NCBI RefSeq assembly: GCF_907165205.1
Contig: NC_058191.1
Span: forward strand, 9,736,501-9,800,500
Reading direction: 5' to 3'
Source of the DNA: Coccinella septempunctata
Taxonomy: Eukaryota; Arthropoda; Insecta; Coleoptera; Coccinellidae
Length of the DNA stretch: 64,000 bases
The position numbers and the translations under genes are program-made. The notes below the pieces were generated by a model. That model was not told the DNA's origin. It ran no database searches and saw nothing but the letters and a program-made list of their open reading frames with translations. Shown here piece by piece: positions 44,222 through 54,246 of this stretch (within the stretch, counting starts at the first letter, position 1; every line of letters begins with the position of its first letter).

Positions 44222-44510
44222 ATATACGACTTCAACCGGTATATCCGAGTCCCAGGCCCAACTTCAATCATCAAAGCAGTATAAAAAATTAGTCAGAGTA
44301 GAACGACCTCTCAACAATCTATGTTGATGATCAGGGATGATACGTTGGGACAAGGCAAAATCGAGAATGTGCTCCGAGATTATCAGCTTCAATACCTTTG
44401 AAACGCAAGAAGTTATTTTTATAGATCCTGCCATCTTGTTCTGGAGAAGCATCCTTTTTCACCTCAGAGAGATCTATCCCCACCATCTCACCATCATCAA
44501 AGAGTTATTG
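44222..44510 (-). pseudogene. Reverse transcriptase finger fragment
   Basis: A short minus-strand Pol piece covering the fingers: SCVSKVLKLIISEHILDF, RIIPDHQHRLLRGRSTLTN and FLYCFDD (family SxxxKxxExII...QHGFxxGRSTxTNLL), then, past a stop, PVEVVYL at 44228-44222, where the family continues into the catalytic DFxKAFD. The fragment ends there against the LTR-like block, suggesting the block interrupted or replaced the rest. The catalytic portion is absent. Confidence 0.6.
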
Positions 44511-44619
44511 ATCTGCAAATATGACTGTCGATATTGAATTGAAGTAGCTGTAACTTGATGAAAATCCATAATTGAACTCAAAACCGATTATACGATTTTC
44601 ACAAAATTTTTGGTTTTCA

Positions 44620-44668
44620 AACCACGACACGTGTTTGGCTATCACACTAGCATCTTCAGGTGGGTGAA
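44620..44668 (-). ncRNA. Hammerhead-like motif, family A, copy 3
   Basis: On the minus strand CCAC (44663-44660) precedes CUGAAGA (44659-44653). A stem II GCUA..UAGC with one extra U follows. The GAAA position reads CAAA, a G-to-C core change that should abolish cleavage. The palindrome ACACGUGU and C (44626) follow, and GUGG (44625-44622) pairs perfectly with CCAC as stem I. Flanking GTTTTCAAACCACG and CGTGGTTTGAAAAC extend the pairing. Stem I is best in this copy. Confidence 0.45.
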
Positions 44669-44700
44669 GTTTACCTTCACACGTGGTTTGAAAACTCATT

Positions 44701-45120
44701 TCGTGAAAATCGTTCAATCTGTTTTAAGAGGCTGAAGGATCACAGGTCGATGGCCATTAAAGTACTCTTCCTCTCTAATATGTTTTAAGTTTAATGGCTA
44801 GCGAAGGCAGGGTACCGTACCGTCTGGTTCCCTAGTAAACGAAAAGGAGAAAGTCTTCGCAAAATTTCAGCCGTCTCCTCGAAGATATCATATATTACAC
44901 CCACTTTACTGGACATAGAAGATCTTAAATATTTATCGTTTTTGTTTTGGCCTTCAGAGCATCAAAAATCACTGGATTCCAGAGATCTCCGTTCGGGCAA
45001 TGAAACTGGAGGCAGCTGTAAAGATAAAATTCAACTGTACTCTAAGGAAGATGTCACTAGTAAACGAAGACATCTACGTGAACACGAAGCTGATGTTGTG
45101 ATTCCTGGTTGAACTGTAAT
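44701..45120. other. Unrecognised stretch
   Basis: No gene. The phrase AGTAAACGAAaAGGAGAAAGTCTTCGC (split; about 44834-44860) has a partial echo at about 45060 (AGTAAACGAAGACATC). Confidence 0.35.
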
Positions 45121-45625
45121 CCGAAGACTAAACCAGACCCCACTTTCTCCGCAAACTAATACACCAATTCATGGCTCCTAAATTCAACTACTACCTACCG
45201 TTAACGAATGTGCAACAATTCGTCAAGCGACCGAGTCAAGAAGGCTCGCTTGCCGGACCAAATTCGGTCTGGAAATACAGTGAAAATTGAGTACGCAATA
45301 CTCCAAACGCCAACCGGGCACTTCGGAAATATAAACCTGGAAACACCAAATCCATTAATTGTCGGTCCAATAATGCGATCTAGTCATGATCGGGCGTAGG
45401 AAATCCCAGAGAAGTCGAAACATCTAAATGAAAGTGTAGACCGGTTTCGGGTTCATTGTCCCTCATCAGTACAGTGTAGAGCTAGATATTCCAACCGGAG
45501 TATATAAGGTCTTTAACAAAACCGGGACGACTTTTTGAGAAATTATTTCAATTCCCATCACGATATCCCCCAAAGACTGAACCAATCCTCACTTTCTCCG
45601 CAGACTCATACACCAATTCATGATT
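45121..45625. repeat. Direct repeats flanking a hammerhead-bearing unit
   Basis: A ~58-bp sequence occurs at about 45121-45178 and 45568-45625: both have AAGACTRAACCA, CACTTTCTCCGCARACT and ATACACCAATTCATG, about 80% alike by eye. The 450-bp unit between them contains the hammerhead at 45430-45478 and no protein-coding region. A repeat-ribozyme-repeat layout is what a small non-autonomous retroelement of the retrozyme type, or a tandem dimer, would leave. Confidence 0.55.
45430..45478 (-). ncRNA. Hammerhead ribozyme candidate, family C
   Basis: Minus-strand RNA. Core CUGAUGA (45469-45463); stem II GGG/CCC (45462-45460 with 45451-45449) with an 8-base loop; GAAA (45448-45445); palindrome ACCGGU (45445-45440); C (45439), so the cleavage triplet is GUC. 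Stem I is UGUA (45473-45470) with UACA (45438-45435), 4 bp. All fixed core residues of the hammerhead are present. Stem III is self-complementary without a loop, so a monomer would fold poorly but two copies could pair. The predicted self-cleavage is after 45439. Confidence 0.65.
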
Positions 45626-46164
45626 TCCTTTTATATTCCCGATGTAATCGTTCGGCTCGTGGAGTACTGTGTACCCTATTTCTTCTGTACTTTTCGAATT
45701 GTCCAATTGGCTGCATAAATGTCAACATTCAAATTTGTCTAGATTTGATGAAAATTTTTTTGCAATCAAGAATACCTTTTTTCAATTCGAAAGGAGATCG
45801 ACGGAAAAATTTCGTCACTCTGAATTAACGCTGTCATTAATTAACTCGTTGATTAAATAACTATTACTAGAGCCTGTGACACAGATACTCCAAATAATCA
45901 ATTCACAGGGTCCAATGAATCACATTCAAACTGGACTTCAATTTCCGGACCCTAATATTATGTGACTTCCGCAAATCTTCTTCAGGTTAATCAAGAAATA
46001 ACTGCCAACCTGAAAGTATTAAATAACGCTTAGTCCCGTCATAAACGTAGGAGGACGGTATGATTGTTCCTCATAAGAAACATAAGAAGCATTAAGGGTG
46101 AGTGTTTTACGATGGCCATCACTTTCCCCCCGCAATGATAAGAGGAAGATATTTACCCCATAAT
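45626..46164. other. Unrecognised stretch
   Basis: Open frames 45535-45828 and 45669-45860 overlap one another and the flanking repeat and are not supported. The minus-strand phrase CCTGAAGAAGATTTGCGGAAG (split; about 45995-45975) vaguely recalls the hammerhead layout but lacks GAAA. Confidence 0.35.
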
Positions 46165-46480
46165 TAAACCGTATGGGCCATAAGGCGTCGTGCCAACGTC
46201 AAAAGTGAACTTAACACAAGCATATGTAAATTGTACAGTATTAAGGAAATTATTATAACAGACGTCAGGATGGGATCTCATTAAAGTTGGGGGTCTACAT
46301 AACGTCGTCCCACACGGAGACATCTAGGGAGGAAATCCCTCGAATATATCTGTCTAATCATACGGCATAACGTGCCAAGTACGCACTAACACAGTATTAC
46401 GACTAACTACGGCCGGTCCGTAATAAGACAGGGGCAAGATTCAGTGCTCAAGTTGGCGGCCTGCACGGTCCCGATAAGGC
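46165..46480. repeat. Diverged tandem repeat, ~190-bp period
   Basis: Two units begin near 46168 (CCGTATGGGCCATAAGGCGT..GTGCCAACG..AACTTAACACAAG) and 46354 (AATCATACGGCATAACGTGCCAAG..CACTAACACAG), then share a looser GACGTCAGGATGGGATC / GACAGGGGCAAGATTCAG-type middle and a TTGGGGGTC/TTGGCGGCC segment. It is less AT-rich than its surroundings and non-coding. It could be a small satellite array. Confidence 0.4.
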
Positions 46481-48301
46481 TACATCTTCTTAGCTCCCGG
46501 ATACTGGGACAGTGATATGGGATGAGAAAACAGATCAGCGATGGGAAATGGTGGACGGTTCTTTTCGGAATAGGTATCTTTGTTGCAAATAAAATTCGAT
46601 CGTATTGGATGACATGTACTCTGAGAGATAAGTGAGTAATTCTTTTTATACTGGATCTGCGATTTCTTTCTTAAATGCCTGTAGCTTTGATGTTGCTTAA
46701 GAGAAATACATTTTGATATGCGATTTATTCGGACAAAAATCTTTAATAACTCATCACAAATTCTAGTGTATCCGGCGTTCATTGAGCACTTTCAGGGACA
46801 ATGTCACCCAGATTTTAAACCGAGATTAGACGTAACGGCAATGTTAGAAACAGTTTCTTTGAATTTTAATCTAATTTAGTTATTAAGTTTGGTGAAATTG
46901 GCCCTTGAACAGTCTGTAGGATACCACTCAAGCACTTTTTATTATCAACTAACTCGTTTTCTAGAACAAAGAAAACAAAGAAGAAGAAGAACAAAGAAAA
47001 GAAATTTCACGAAATGCCGTTTTGGTTATGAGAAAAAAATTTCGATGTGTTTTATTCAGAAAAAAATCTGTTCTCACTTGTCAAATAACATGAGTTGTTT
47101 TCTGGAGCCACCTATTCCCAGTTGACCAGTAACAAATCTGTTATGTTTTCTTGGGGGATCTAATGGGAAACTTTGTTATGTGTTATTTTTCTGTAACCAT
47201 TACGTGTCTGATACAATATTTGGGATGTACCTGTGCTGTATCCAAATTATATCCACATTTTGTTAATTTCATGTTTCCGCTCCATGATATCTACGTAACA
47301 TATTGTTAATATTGTTCTTTATTTGCCATGTATCATTTTGAGATCATGAACAGAGCATGACATCATAAGCGTTTTAACCGAAGATTATAGAGTTAACTCT
47401 CAAGAATAATTAAAAATCTTCAGCATTATAGTTTGTCGATTGACATTTGTCAATACACAGATAGATTTATTAATTTAATCTTGAAATTACCAGATGTCAG
47501 TTCGTTCCTCAGTAAATTCATCAAAATGCGATCTATTTTTACTGAACAATTGGCCAAGTTATTATTTTGATCCAACAGAATACACGTGAACTCTTTAATT
47601 ATTTGCTAATATTTATCCGGTTCAGTCATTGAAATTCAAGTGTTATTCCAATCCATCATTTGGTCTCCTGTATTGAAACACACATGATCTGCAATCTGCG
47701 ATCTATTAATATCTCCATTTTTGTTAGTTTTATGTTCGCGCTTTCTTATTTTTAGAAGTCTAGACGTTTCATCTGTATAAGTTTTATCAGGAAGGAAGAC
47801 TAAGGATTAAAGTGTAAACAAATAGAATCCGAGTTCAACCTAATCTAACCTAACTTAACCTAACCTAACCTAACCGAACCTACGAAATTTGTAGAAATTA
47901 TTCATAACAGGCATCACAATCTTCTTGTTCGGACACTCCAACAAACGTCGTGAAAATAGAATGAAATAGAGTAAAAATAATAAGACCTTTGTCCACATAA
48001 CCACCCTCAATAAACTGTCTCAATTTTCTACATTTCTTTTCACCCTAAATTACACGATATAACACTTCTTTCAAGTGACCTGATGCAACCAACTAATCAG
48101 ATAAACTCAGAAGAAGTGAACCATTTATTGTGCAGCCATATGTTATGTTTTGTTTCGATTTTCCGATGCCGTAGTCAACTTCCAGAGTCCCGTACTTGAA
48201 ATTTGATGAAACTTTGCCCAACTTCTAGATGTATTGTTATTTTGATGACTGCTACGTCGTCTTTGAAAACACATAAATTTTGATTTGTTTCGTAATTTAT
48301 A
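46481..48301. other. Non-coding stretch containing telomere-like repeats
   Basis: AT-rich. The 100-codon minus-strand frame at 46480-46782 and 78-codon frame at 46889-47125 are basic or low-complexity without recognisable domains. The only defined feature is the AACCT run at 47837-47881. Confidence 0.45.
47837..47881. repeat. Interstitial insect-telomere-like repeat (AACCT)n
   Basis: Nine consecutive 5-mers of AACCT, six perfect and three with one change (AATCT, AACTT, AACCG). AACCT/TTAGG is the canonical arthropod telomere unit. This short run is inside non-telomeric DNA, so it is interstitial. Confidence 0.85.
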
Positions 48302-49665
48302 CACTGCGCAGAAAAATTAACGCACATTCTGAAAATCTCAATTTTAATGAAAGTTAACTCTACATTGACTTTATAACTTATTTTGTATGTTCTCTCGGGA
48401 AGGTTTTGAACGAAACAAGACACATTAAATGGAAGAAAAATTCTGGATTTCACCGAATCTTATGTGAAAGAAGAGAAATGAACAATTTTCAAAATACTGA
48501 AATGCTGATAAGTGATTTAATACTTGATATTTCCACCCCTTGCGTTAATTACAGCTCGGCAACGACGGTTCATGCTCAAAATGAGTGATCTTAGAATGTT
48601 CTGATCTAATCCTTCCCAGATTTCTCCGAGTTGCATTCCTAAGTCATTAAGAGTAGCTGGATGATTTTCTGGACTTCTCAGCCTTCTATTGAGGTTATCC
48701 CAAACCTGCTCAATCGGATTGAGATCTGGTCTTCTTGCTGGCCATTCCATTCGAGAGACTTCAACCTCTTCAAGGTACTCCTGAACGATGCGCACACGAT
48801 GGGGTCTGGCATTATCGTCCATAAAAATGAAATTTTCACCAATGTATGGGGCAAATGGCACTACATGCTCTTCAAGAATGTTCCTTATATACTTATCAGC
48901 ATTCATAGCTCCATTATCAACGACCACTAGGTCTGTGCGAGCAGTCAAAGATATTCCACCACATACTATAATCGATCCTCCCCCGAAACCAGTAGTATTC
49001 AGGAAATTGCACTGAGCATATGTTTTATGTGGACGTCTGTATACAAGGAAACGTCGATCACAATGGTAGAGGCAGAATCTAGACTCATCTATGAAGAGAA
49101 CTCTTTCCCAATCAGCCTTTTCCCAATGGATATGCTCTTCGATGGGGTAAGAGCTGGGCCTCTTGCCGCGACAAGAGGCCTTAAATCATATTCTCTGAGG
49201 CGATTTCTTATTGTCTGAGTGCTAATTTGCACCTCATGAGTTTGCTCAAGCTGAATTTGAAGGAGGCGAGCGGTTGCAAACCGTTGTCTCAACGAAGAAA
49301 CTCTCAAGTAACGTTCTTGAACGGCAGTTGTTACCCGTGGTCTACCCTCTCCTGGTCTTCGGACATTCATACCTGTCTCCCTGAATCGCTGCAACATTCT
49401 GGACACACTTGTATGGGAAACTCCAAACCTTTCTGCAATTCTTGTGTATTTCCACCCTTCTTCTCGCAAAACTACCGCTTGGGCACATTCCTCTTGGGTC
49501 AAATTGTGTGTTCGCGTTGCATAGCGATCGAGTGTAGAAAATCAAACGAAAGAAAAACTATTGATTACTAGAATTGATCGAGAACAACTGATTTTAGAAT
49601 GGAGCCAATACATTCAAAATCTGATAATATCATCTTTTTTTATTCCTGCTGGGAAAAAAACATCT
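48302..49665 (-). mobile_element. Tc1-like DNA transposon, copy 2, one end missing
   Basis: Same family as 36522-37969 but inverted. The 3' end is intact: CACTGCGCAGAAAAATTAAC at 48302, TA at 48300-48301. Similarity to copy 1 is high through the gene and 5' UTR up to about 49665, where the CAGATGTTTTTT block ends; beyond it only a faint resemblance remains and no CACTGCGC end is found. The missing terminal repeat would prevent transposition. Confidence 0.85.
48517..49522 (-). pseudogene. Tc1-like (DD34E) transposase, copy 2
   Basis: Complements copy 1 in what survives. The ATG at 49522 is followed by a one-base loss within seven codons; the helix-turn-helix is then open from 49502 (MTQEECAQAVVLREEGW). 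A ~32-bp deletion near 49155 shifts the frame; the correct frame continues with WERVLFIDESRF (first Asp) and keeps the ~28-codon stretch (YHCDRRFLVYRRPHKTYAQC) absent from copy 1. The catalytic end is open at 48948-48517 with FMDDNARPH, DLNPIEQVWDNL and the C-terminal RRCRAVINARGGNIKY and TAA/TAG-type stop. Two frameshifts make it non-functional. Confidence 0.9.
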
Positions 49666-50980
49666 GTATTTTCCCTATGTGGAAAACGTTCCACTGAAGA
49701 ATAGCAGATGCCGACCATGGTTTCATCAGAATTAATTCTTACCATTGTTTCTTACTCCTGCGGAAAGTGTCTTCCCCGAACTCAACTGCTTGCCCGAACT
49801 CTGTCTGGTCACTGTCTGGCTACTCTTCTTAAAAGTAGCAGGAAACGTACCAAAATATGCTGATAAATTAATAAGGTGAGCAAAGTGCTCAGAGATGATC
49901 ATCAGTTTTATCTAAAGCACCCTAACAGATATACAATCCCATCTATCCTAATCTATCGGATTCTGTGGTTGAATATTGATTCCTTATAGATTTCAGAGTT
50001 GCATATTGGCTTCTCTGCTCCATATACACGCTACCTTGCAGCTGGTCTGAATTCTTCGTCTGTTGGGCAATCTCTTTTATGAATATATTCAAAGAAAATT
50101 GATATCCTCAAGATATTCGTAACTGAAGGGCAACAGGCAATGAAAATTCCATTTATATCATGTAGCGCCGGTAATAACCCGATATCAAAGATGAAAGAAT
50201 CTTAAACGTTCACCTTATAATATCCTATTAAGCCTGAGCGGCTGAAGGATTTTCTTTATGCATACGTATTTTATGCGAAATCCTTTGACCTAAGAGCGCA
50301 ATCGGCCAGTCTCCTTTCCTTTTCACAAGGATGAATCTTGTGAGATTGGAAACGTAGGATATTGCTGAAGAGGCGAATGGTCGCTATAGAGTGAGACGTG
50401 AGCGTATATGATTCTTCGAATGGTAAATATGTGCTCGCGCGGATACAAGAATTTTCCTATCGTATTAGGAAGAAATACAAACGTACCATTTACAGGCTTT
50501 CTGAAAAATCAGAATACTCAATCATGACATAGGAAATGCTTTCCTGATTGAAGTCAAGAATTCGAATTTTCGACCTGAAACATTGAAATCAGAATAATAG
50601 TCAGGCAACAGTTGATAAACGACACCATCTTTCAAGGTAACCACTGAAAGGACATTCCCATTGGAGAACCATTATACTTTCCATAGTTTTGGTCTAATCT
50701 GATCTGATCGGAGCAAATTAATCCTCCGCTGATGTGAGCTTTATTATTATTGAAAGTGGTATCGTAGGGAGTTGGACAAATCAAAAGCTTTTTATAACTT
50801 CGTCGACTTTTCGAAACCAATGGTTCTTTTCTCAAGACTGGAAAAAATTATTCTTTATTGAAGAAATGTATGTATAAACAAAACAATCCTACAATCATTA
50901 CCTCGTTATAATACGGCAAAAGATCTTTAAAAGTTGAAATAATAACATGGATCAGTACTGAATTATCAGATTTTTCGTAG
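49666..50980. other. Unrecognised stretch
   Basis: Possibly a degraded 5' end of the Tc1-like copy at 49666-49760. Beyond that no gene, RNA or repeat is recognised; the open frame 50632-50835 lacks support. Confidence 0.35.
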
Positions 50981-51650
50981 TCAGGAACAAAAATCATAAT
51001 CTCCATCTACAGCACACGTAGCGTCTTCAGCAAAAAGCGACAATATGGACCTCAAAATGTTAGGCAAATCTGAGGTATAGAGTAGAAACAGAATGGGACC
51101 CAACACGAATCCCTGCGGAACACCACTTAGCACCATCCTAGAAGAAGATAGGGCGTCTCCAACTCGTACACGAAAGCTTCGATCGGAAAGAAATGACTGA
51201 ATCCACGAGAGGAGGTCACCCAATATGCCTAAATTCCTCAACTTCAGGTGAAGACGTCCATGTAGGACACGATCGAAAGCACGTAAAAAATCAAAGTAGA
51301 CTACTTCCACAGATGAGTCATAATCGACCAATTTAGACCATGTTTCAACACAAGTGAGGAAGTTAGTTATGTATGACAGAACGGCCAGGTAAGAATCCAT
51401 GCTGACTACTGGAAAATATGTCATTATCCAAAGTAAACTAAATCAGTCTCTTCAATATAATCCTCTCGCATATTTTCACAACCACTGGAACCAAACTAAT
51501 AGGGCGGTAGTTCATATCATCTAGTTTGTCACCTGATTTGTAGATCGGGGTTATCAGCGCTGCCTTCCAACAAATAGGAAGTGAACCAGTGAAGAAGGAT
51601 CGATGATATTGTGAACGAGTTTGAAAAGAAGAATAGAAAAAACGTTGCAC
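50981..51650 (-). pseudogene. Reverse transcriptase, fingers and palm
   Basis: Minus-strand LINE Pol fragment in two open frames. 51650-51438: GSLPICWKAALITPIYKSG and MNYRPISLVPVVVKICERII, the fingers. 51424-50981: VEVVYFDFLRAFDRVLHGRL (first catalytic Asp), LLSWIQSFLSDRSFRVRVG, LSGVPQGFVLGPILFLLYTS and LFAEDATCAVDG, where the YADD box has become FAED, losing one catalytic Asp. A frame change between the two parts and truncation at both ends confirm inactivity. The thumb is missing after 50981. Jockey/CR1 group broadly. Confidence 0.75.
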
Positions 51651-52866
51651 TATTCAATAAAACCCAGGTACATATTGGTGTTGTTCCTCGCATATTCAAT
51701 TCATCAACCTCATATACATATATAATACACCTAAGGGGTTTATGCTGCGAGATGAATTCTAAAAATATTTGTTATATTCAAATATAGAATAAAAATATCT
51801 TCTTTGAAAAGTGACACATGGCATCGGTTTGAGGGCTTTTAGGCTAACAATTCCTAGTCACAGAAGTCGAAATTACAAGTTGTTTTCATAAATGATAATT
51901 TACAGCCAAATACGAAGCTGTTAGAGAAACTATTCAACCTAAAGAGGAAACAACACAACTCCAACAATACCACTAAGCTGAACGCAGTCGTTTGAAACTA
52001 GATCCAAATCTACTGCGGCCTCAAAATGTTGACTATCCCGTAACCTGAATCATTTCATAACAAGCCAACGTCCAAATTGAAAGATACCGGAGTCTCAAAA
52101 GGTTATTGTGAGGGAGTAATTGTAGATATATGAACACCTGAATTTCCTCTTTAATGTCACACGTAGTTACCCACCTGGCAGCAATTCATTTGGCAAATTA
52201 CAGGCGGGCTTGATGCCGCTCTCACATAGTTATGTGACACTTGGAGATATCTGCCTCTCGAAAATATTTAATTAAGATTCGCTTAATGGCTCTTGGAACG
52301 AACGTTTACTTCTTGAAGAAAACTGTTCTACTTGCCTGCCAGCCGTATATTAGTTCAGACTGTCATGTCTCTCCTAATTCCGACTGATATTAATTTGATA
52401 ATGTCGCTGCATTCCATATTGATTTCGATTCGAATGTGTGATGTGCAACTCGAGGCACCTGTCTCGTTTATACATCTGGTGGAATGTTATTGCAATTCTC
52501 CATTATGGTTATTATTGGAAAGTTGGAATGGCCCAGTTCTACTGAACTCCGCATACGTCTCAAGTGCTGAACAGTTTTTCAATAATTAATTTCTATTTTG
52601 CAAACAATCTCAGTGCCATTTTTACGTATGAACAAGAAATTATTCTTACTGATAACTATATCGCAATTGATGATCAGTTTTTAAGGATCTGCACCATCTG
52701 TAGTACCTATCGCACTGTTCACATACATACAAACAAACTCATATGGAATCACCCATTTATTCATTCATTTATTATTATTGCTGCTGTATCCCGTTACCGA
52801 GAATAAATCTACAAAAAGATTCAAAAACAAAACTATCGGTGCGATCAAACTTATAATTTCTTAGTG
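51651..52866. other. Unrecognised stretch
   Basis: No gene or element end seen. Plus-strand frames 52332-52589 and 52564-52806 are hydrophobic, overlap each other and have no recognisable domain. Confidence 0.4.
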
Positions 52867-53725
52867 CTACTTGCGACTATGTGTCCTCCTGTGACTGAAG
52901 AGACCCAACCATGACCCACAGATCCTTCCACACTCCGGGCATGAATAGTCACCTACCAGATCTGGCCGCCGCTGCGCCGATTCTCGTGTCTGCACTGTGG
53001 ACCAAAGACCAAAGACCTTCACTGTGATCTGTCTAACGCAAGTTTTCCCAGTTATTATTGGCATTAACTGATTTCAGGGATTGATGCGGTATATCCTTAA
53101 ACCGCTTATACTGGCCGCTTGGTTTCCGAGCTCCCTCTGTGAATTCGCCATACAGAGCTATTTTGGGGAGTCTTGTGTCTTGCATCCTCAGAATGTGGCA
53201 GCTCCAACTGAGTCGGGCCCTCGTTACTTGAGTGTCAATTGCTATACAACTCGCGCGCTGCAAGACTTCCGCATTTGAAACTTTTTGAAACCATCTGATG
53301 TGCATTATCTGTCTTAGATGACGTTGTTGCGTACGTTCAAGCTGTTTAATATGTGCCTGTAGGTTATCCAACTTTGGCTTCCGTAAAGAATCGTTGGGAG
53401 GACAACTGCTTTGTGAACAGCTGTCTTGGTCTTCAAAGTGAGGTCGTGATTTTGAAACACTATGTCCTTTAGCTTCCAGAATGCCCGTGATGCCGAATTG
53501 ATACGTATGTGTATTTTCGTGTCGTGGTTAGTATTCATGAAGCTTCCCAAGTATTCGAACTGCTCGACCTGTTCTAGAGTTTCATCTTCTAGGCTGATAT
53601 CTGTTTGAAGGCTTTCTCGCGGTTTTACCAGGATTTTGGTAGTGTCTAAATCTTCGTATATATATTTATAGGTGTCTCAGATTATCTGTAGATCCTCTGA
53701 GCTGCCAACGATAAGTTCGTAGGCG
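52867..53725 (-). pseudogene. Non-LTR Pol C-terminus with C2H2 finger
   Basis: Minus-strand remnant running from just after the catalytic box to the natural end. SIYADAYELIVG (about 53735-53700) is a decayed YADD region. Then LEDETLEQVEQFEYLGSFMN (53600-53540), IRINSASRAFWKLKDIVF and VVLPTILYGSQSW (53500-53370), AEVLQRASCIAIDTQVTRAR and LSWSCHILRMQDTRLPK (53300-53180), and a terminal finger YSCPECGRICGSWLGLFSH ending RRTH (about 52935-52880), spacing C-x2-C-x12-H-x3-H. At least two frame changes and stops break the ORF. This C-terminal architecture is common in animal LINE proteins. Confidence 0.7.
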
Positions 53726-53940
53726 TCTGCATATATTGAAGTTCCGTGTTAAACTTTGTACGGGGGGTGGGGGGTGATGATCACCCATTATTGTTATGAA
53801 ATATTCATTTAGCTATTCTTCCTAGAAGCGATGAAAAAATACATGTGTTCACTAACAAGAACATATAGATCAACAAATAACTCGATGAAATTCAGTTTTG
53901 ATATAACCTTTTCGCCTCCAAGTCGAAGTGAGTTCATAAT

Positions 53941-54240
53941 TTGTTTCTTTTCGCTCACTCAAAAAACAAGCCTTACGTCGCGTTATCAGAAGTCCCGAAG
54001 AAAAGAATTATTGCTCTGGCAGAACAAGGCATGTCACAAAGGCAGATTGCAATAACAGTGGGGGTTACACAAGGGGTAGTTTCAAAATCCTGTTTAAGGT
54101 TTCTGGAATTGGGAATCCTAAAGAATAAACCTAGCAGAAGTCGTGGAAGAGTAACAACAAAAAGACAGGAAGGCTGTGTAGCTCAAATGTCAAGAAGAAA
54201 TCTCACAACATCTCATCCAGAGCCTTCAAAGTCAACTTTT
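53941..54240 (+). pseudogene. Tc1-like helix-turn-helix fragment
   Basis: About 90 codons from a Tc1/paired-like DNA-binding domain: PYVALSEVPKKRIIALAEQG, MSQRQIAITVGVTQGVVSK and KNKPSRSRGRVTTKRQEG, i.e. two helix-turn-helix units joined by a GRPR-like basic linker. No DDE domain follows. Directly after the homologous part comes GTAAGT (54241-54246), a consensus splice donor. It may be a truncated transposon or an exon of a co-opted protein; I prefer the former. The ATG at 53941 lies upstream of the conserved part and may not be used. Confidence 0.5.
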
Positions 54241-54246
54241 GTAAGT

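Noticed and set aside
45975..45996. CTGAAGA on the minus strand as another hammerhead
   Set aside because: The GAAA box is missing (GGAAG) and no palindrome plus GTC follows.
47837..47881. Short AACCT run as a true telomere or CRISPR-like array
   Set aside because: It is only 45 bp and embedded in ordinary sequence; it has no spacers, so it is neither an array nor a chromosome end.
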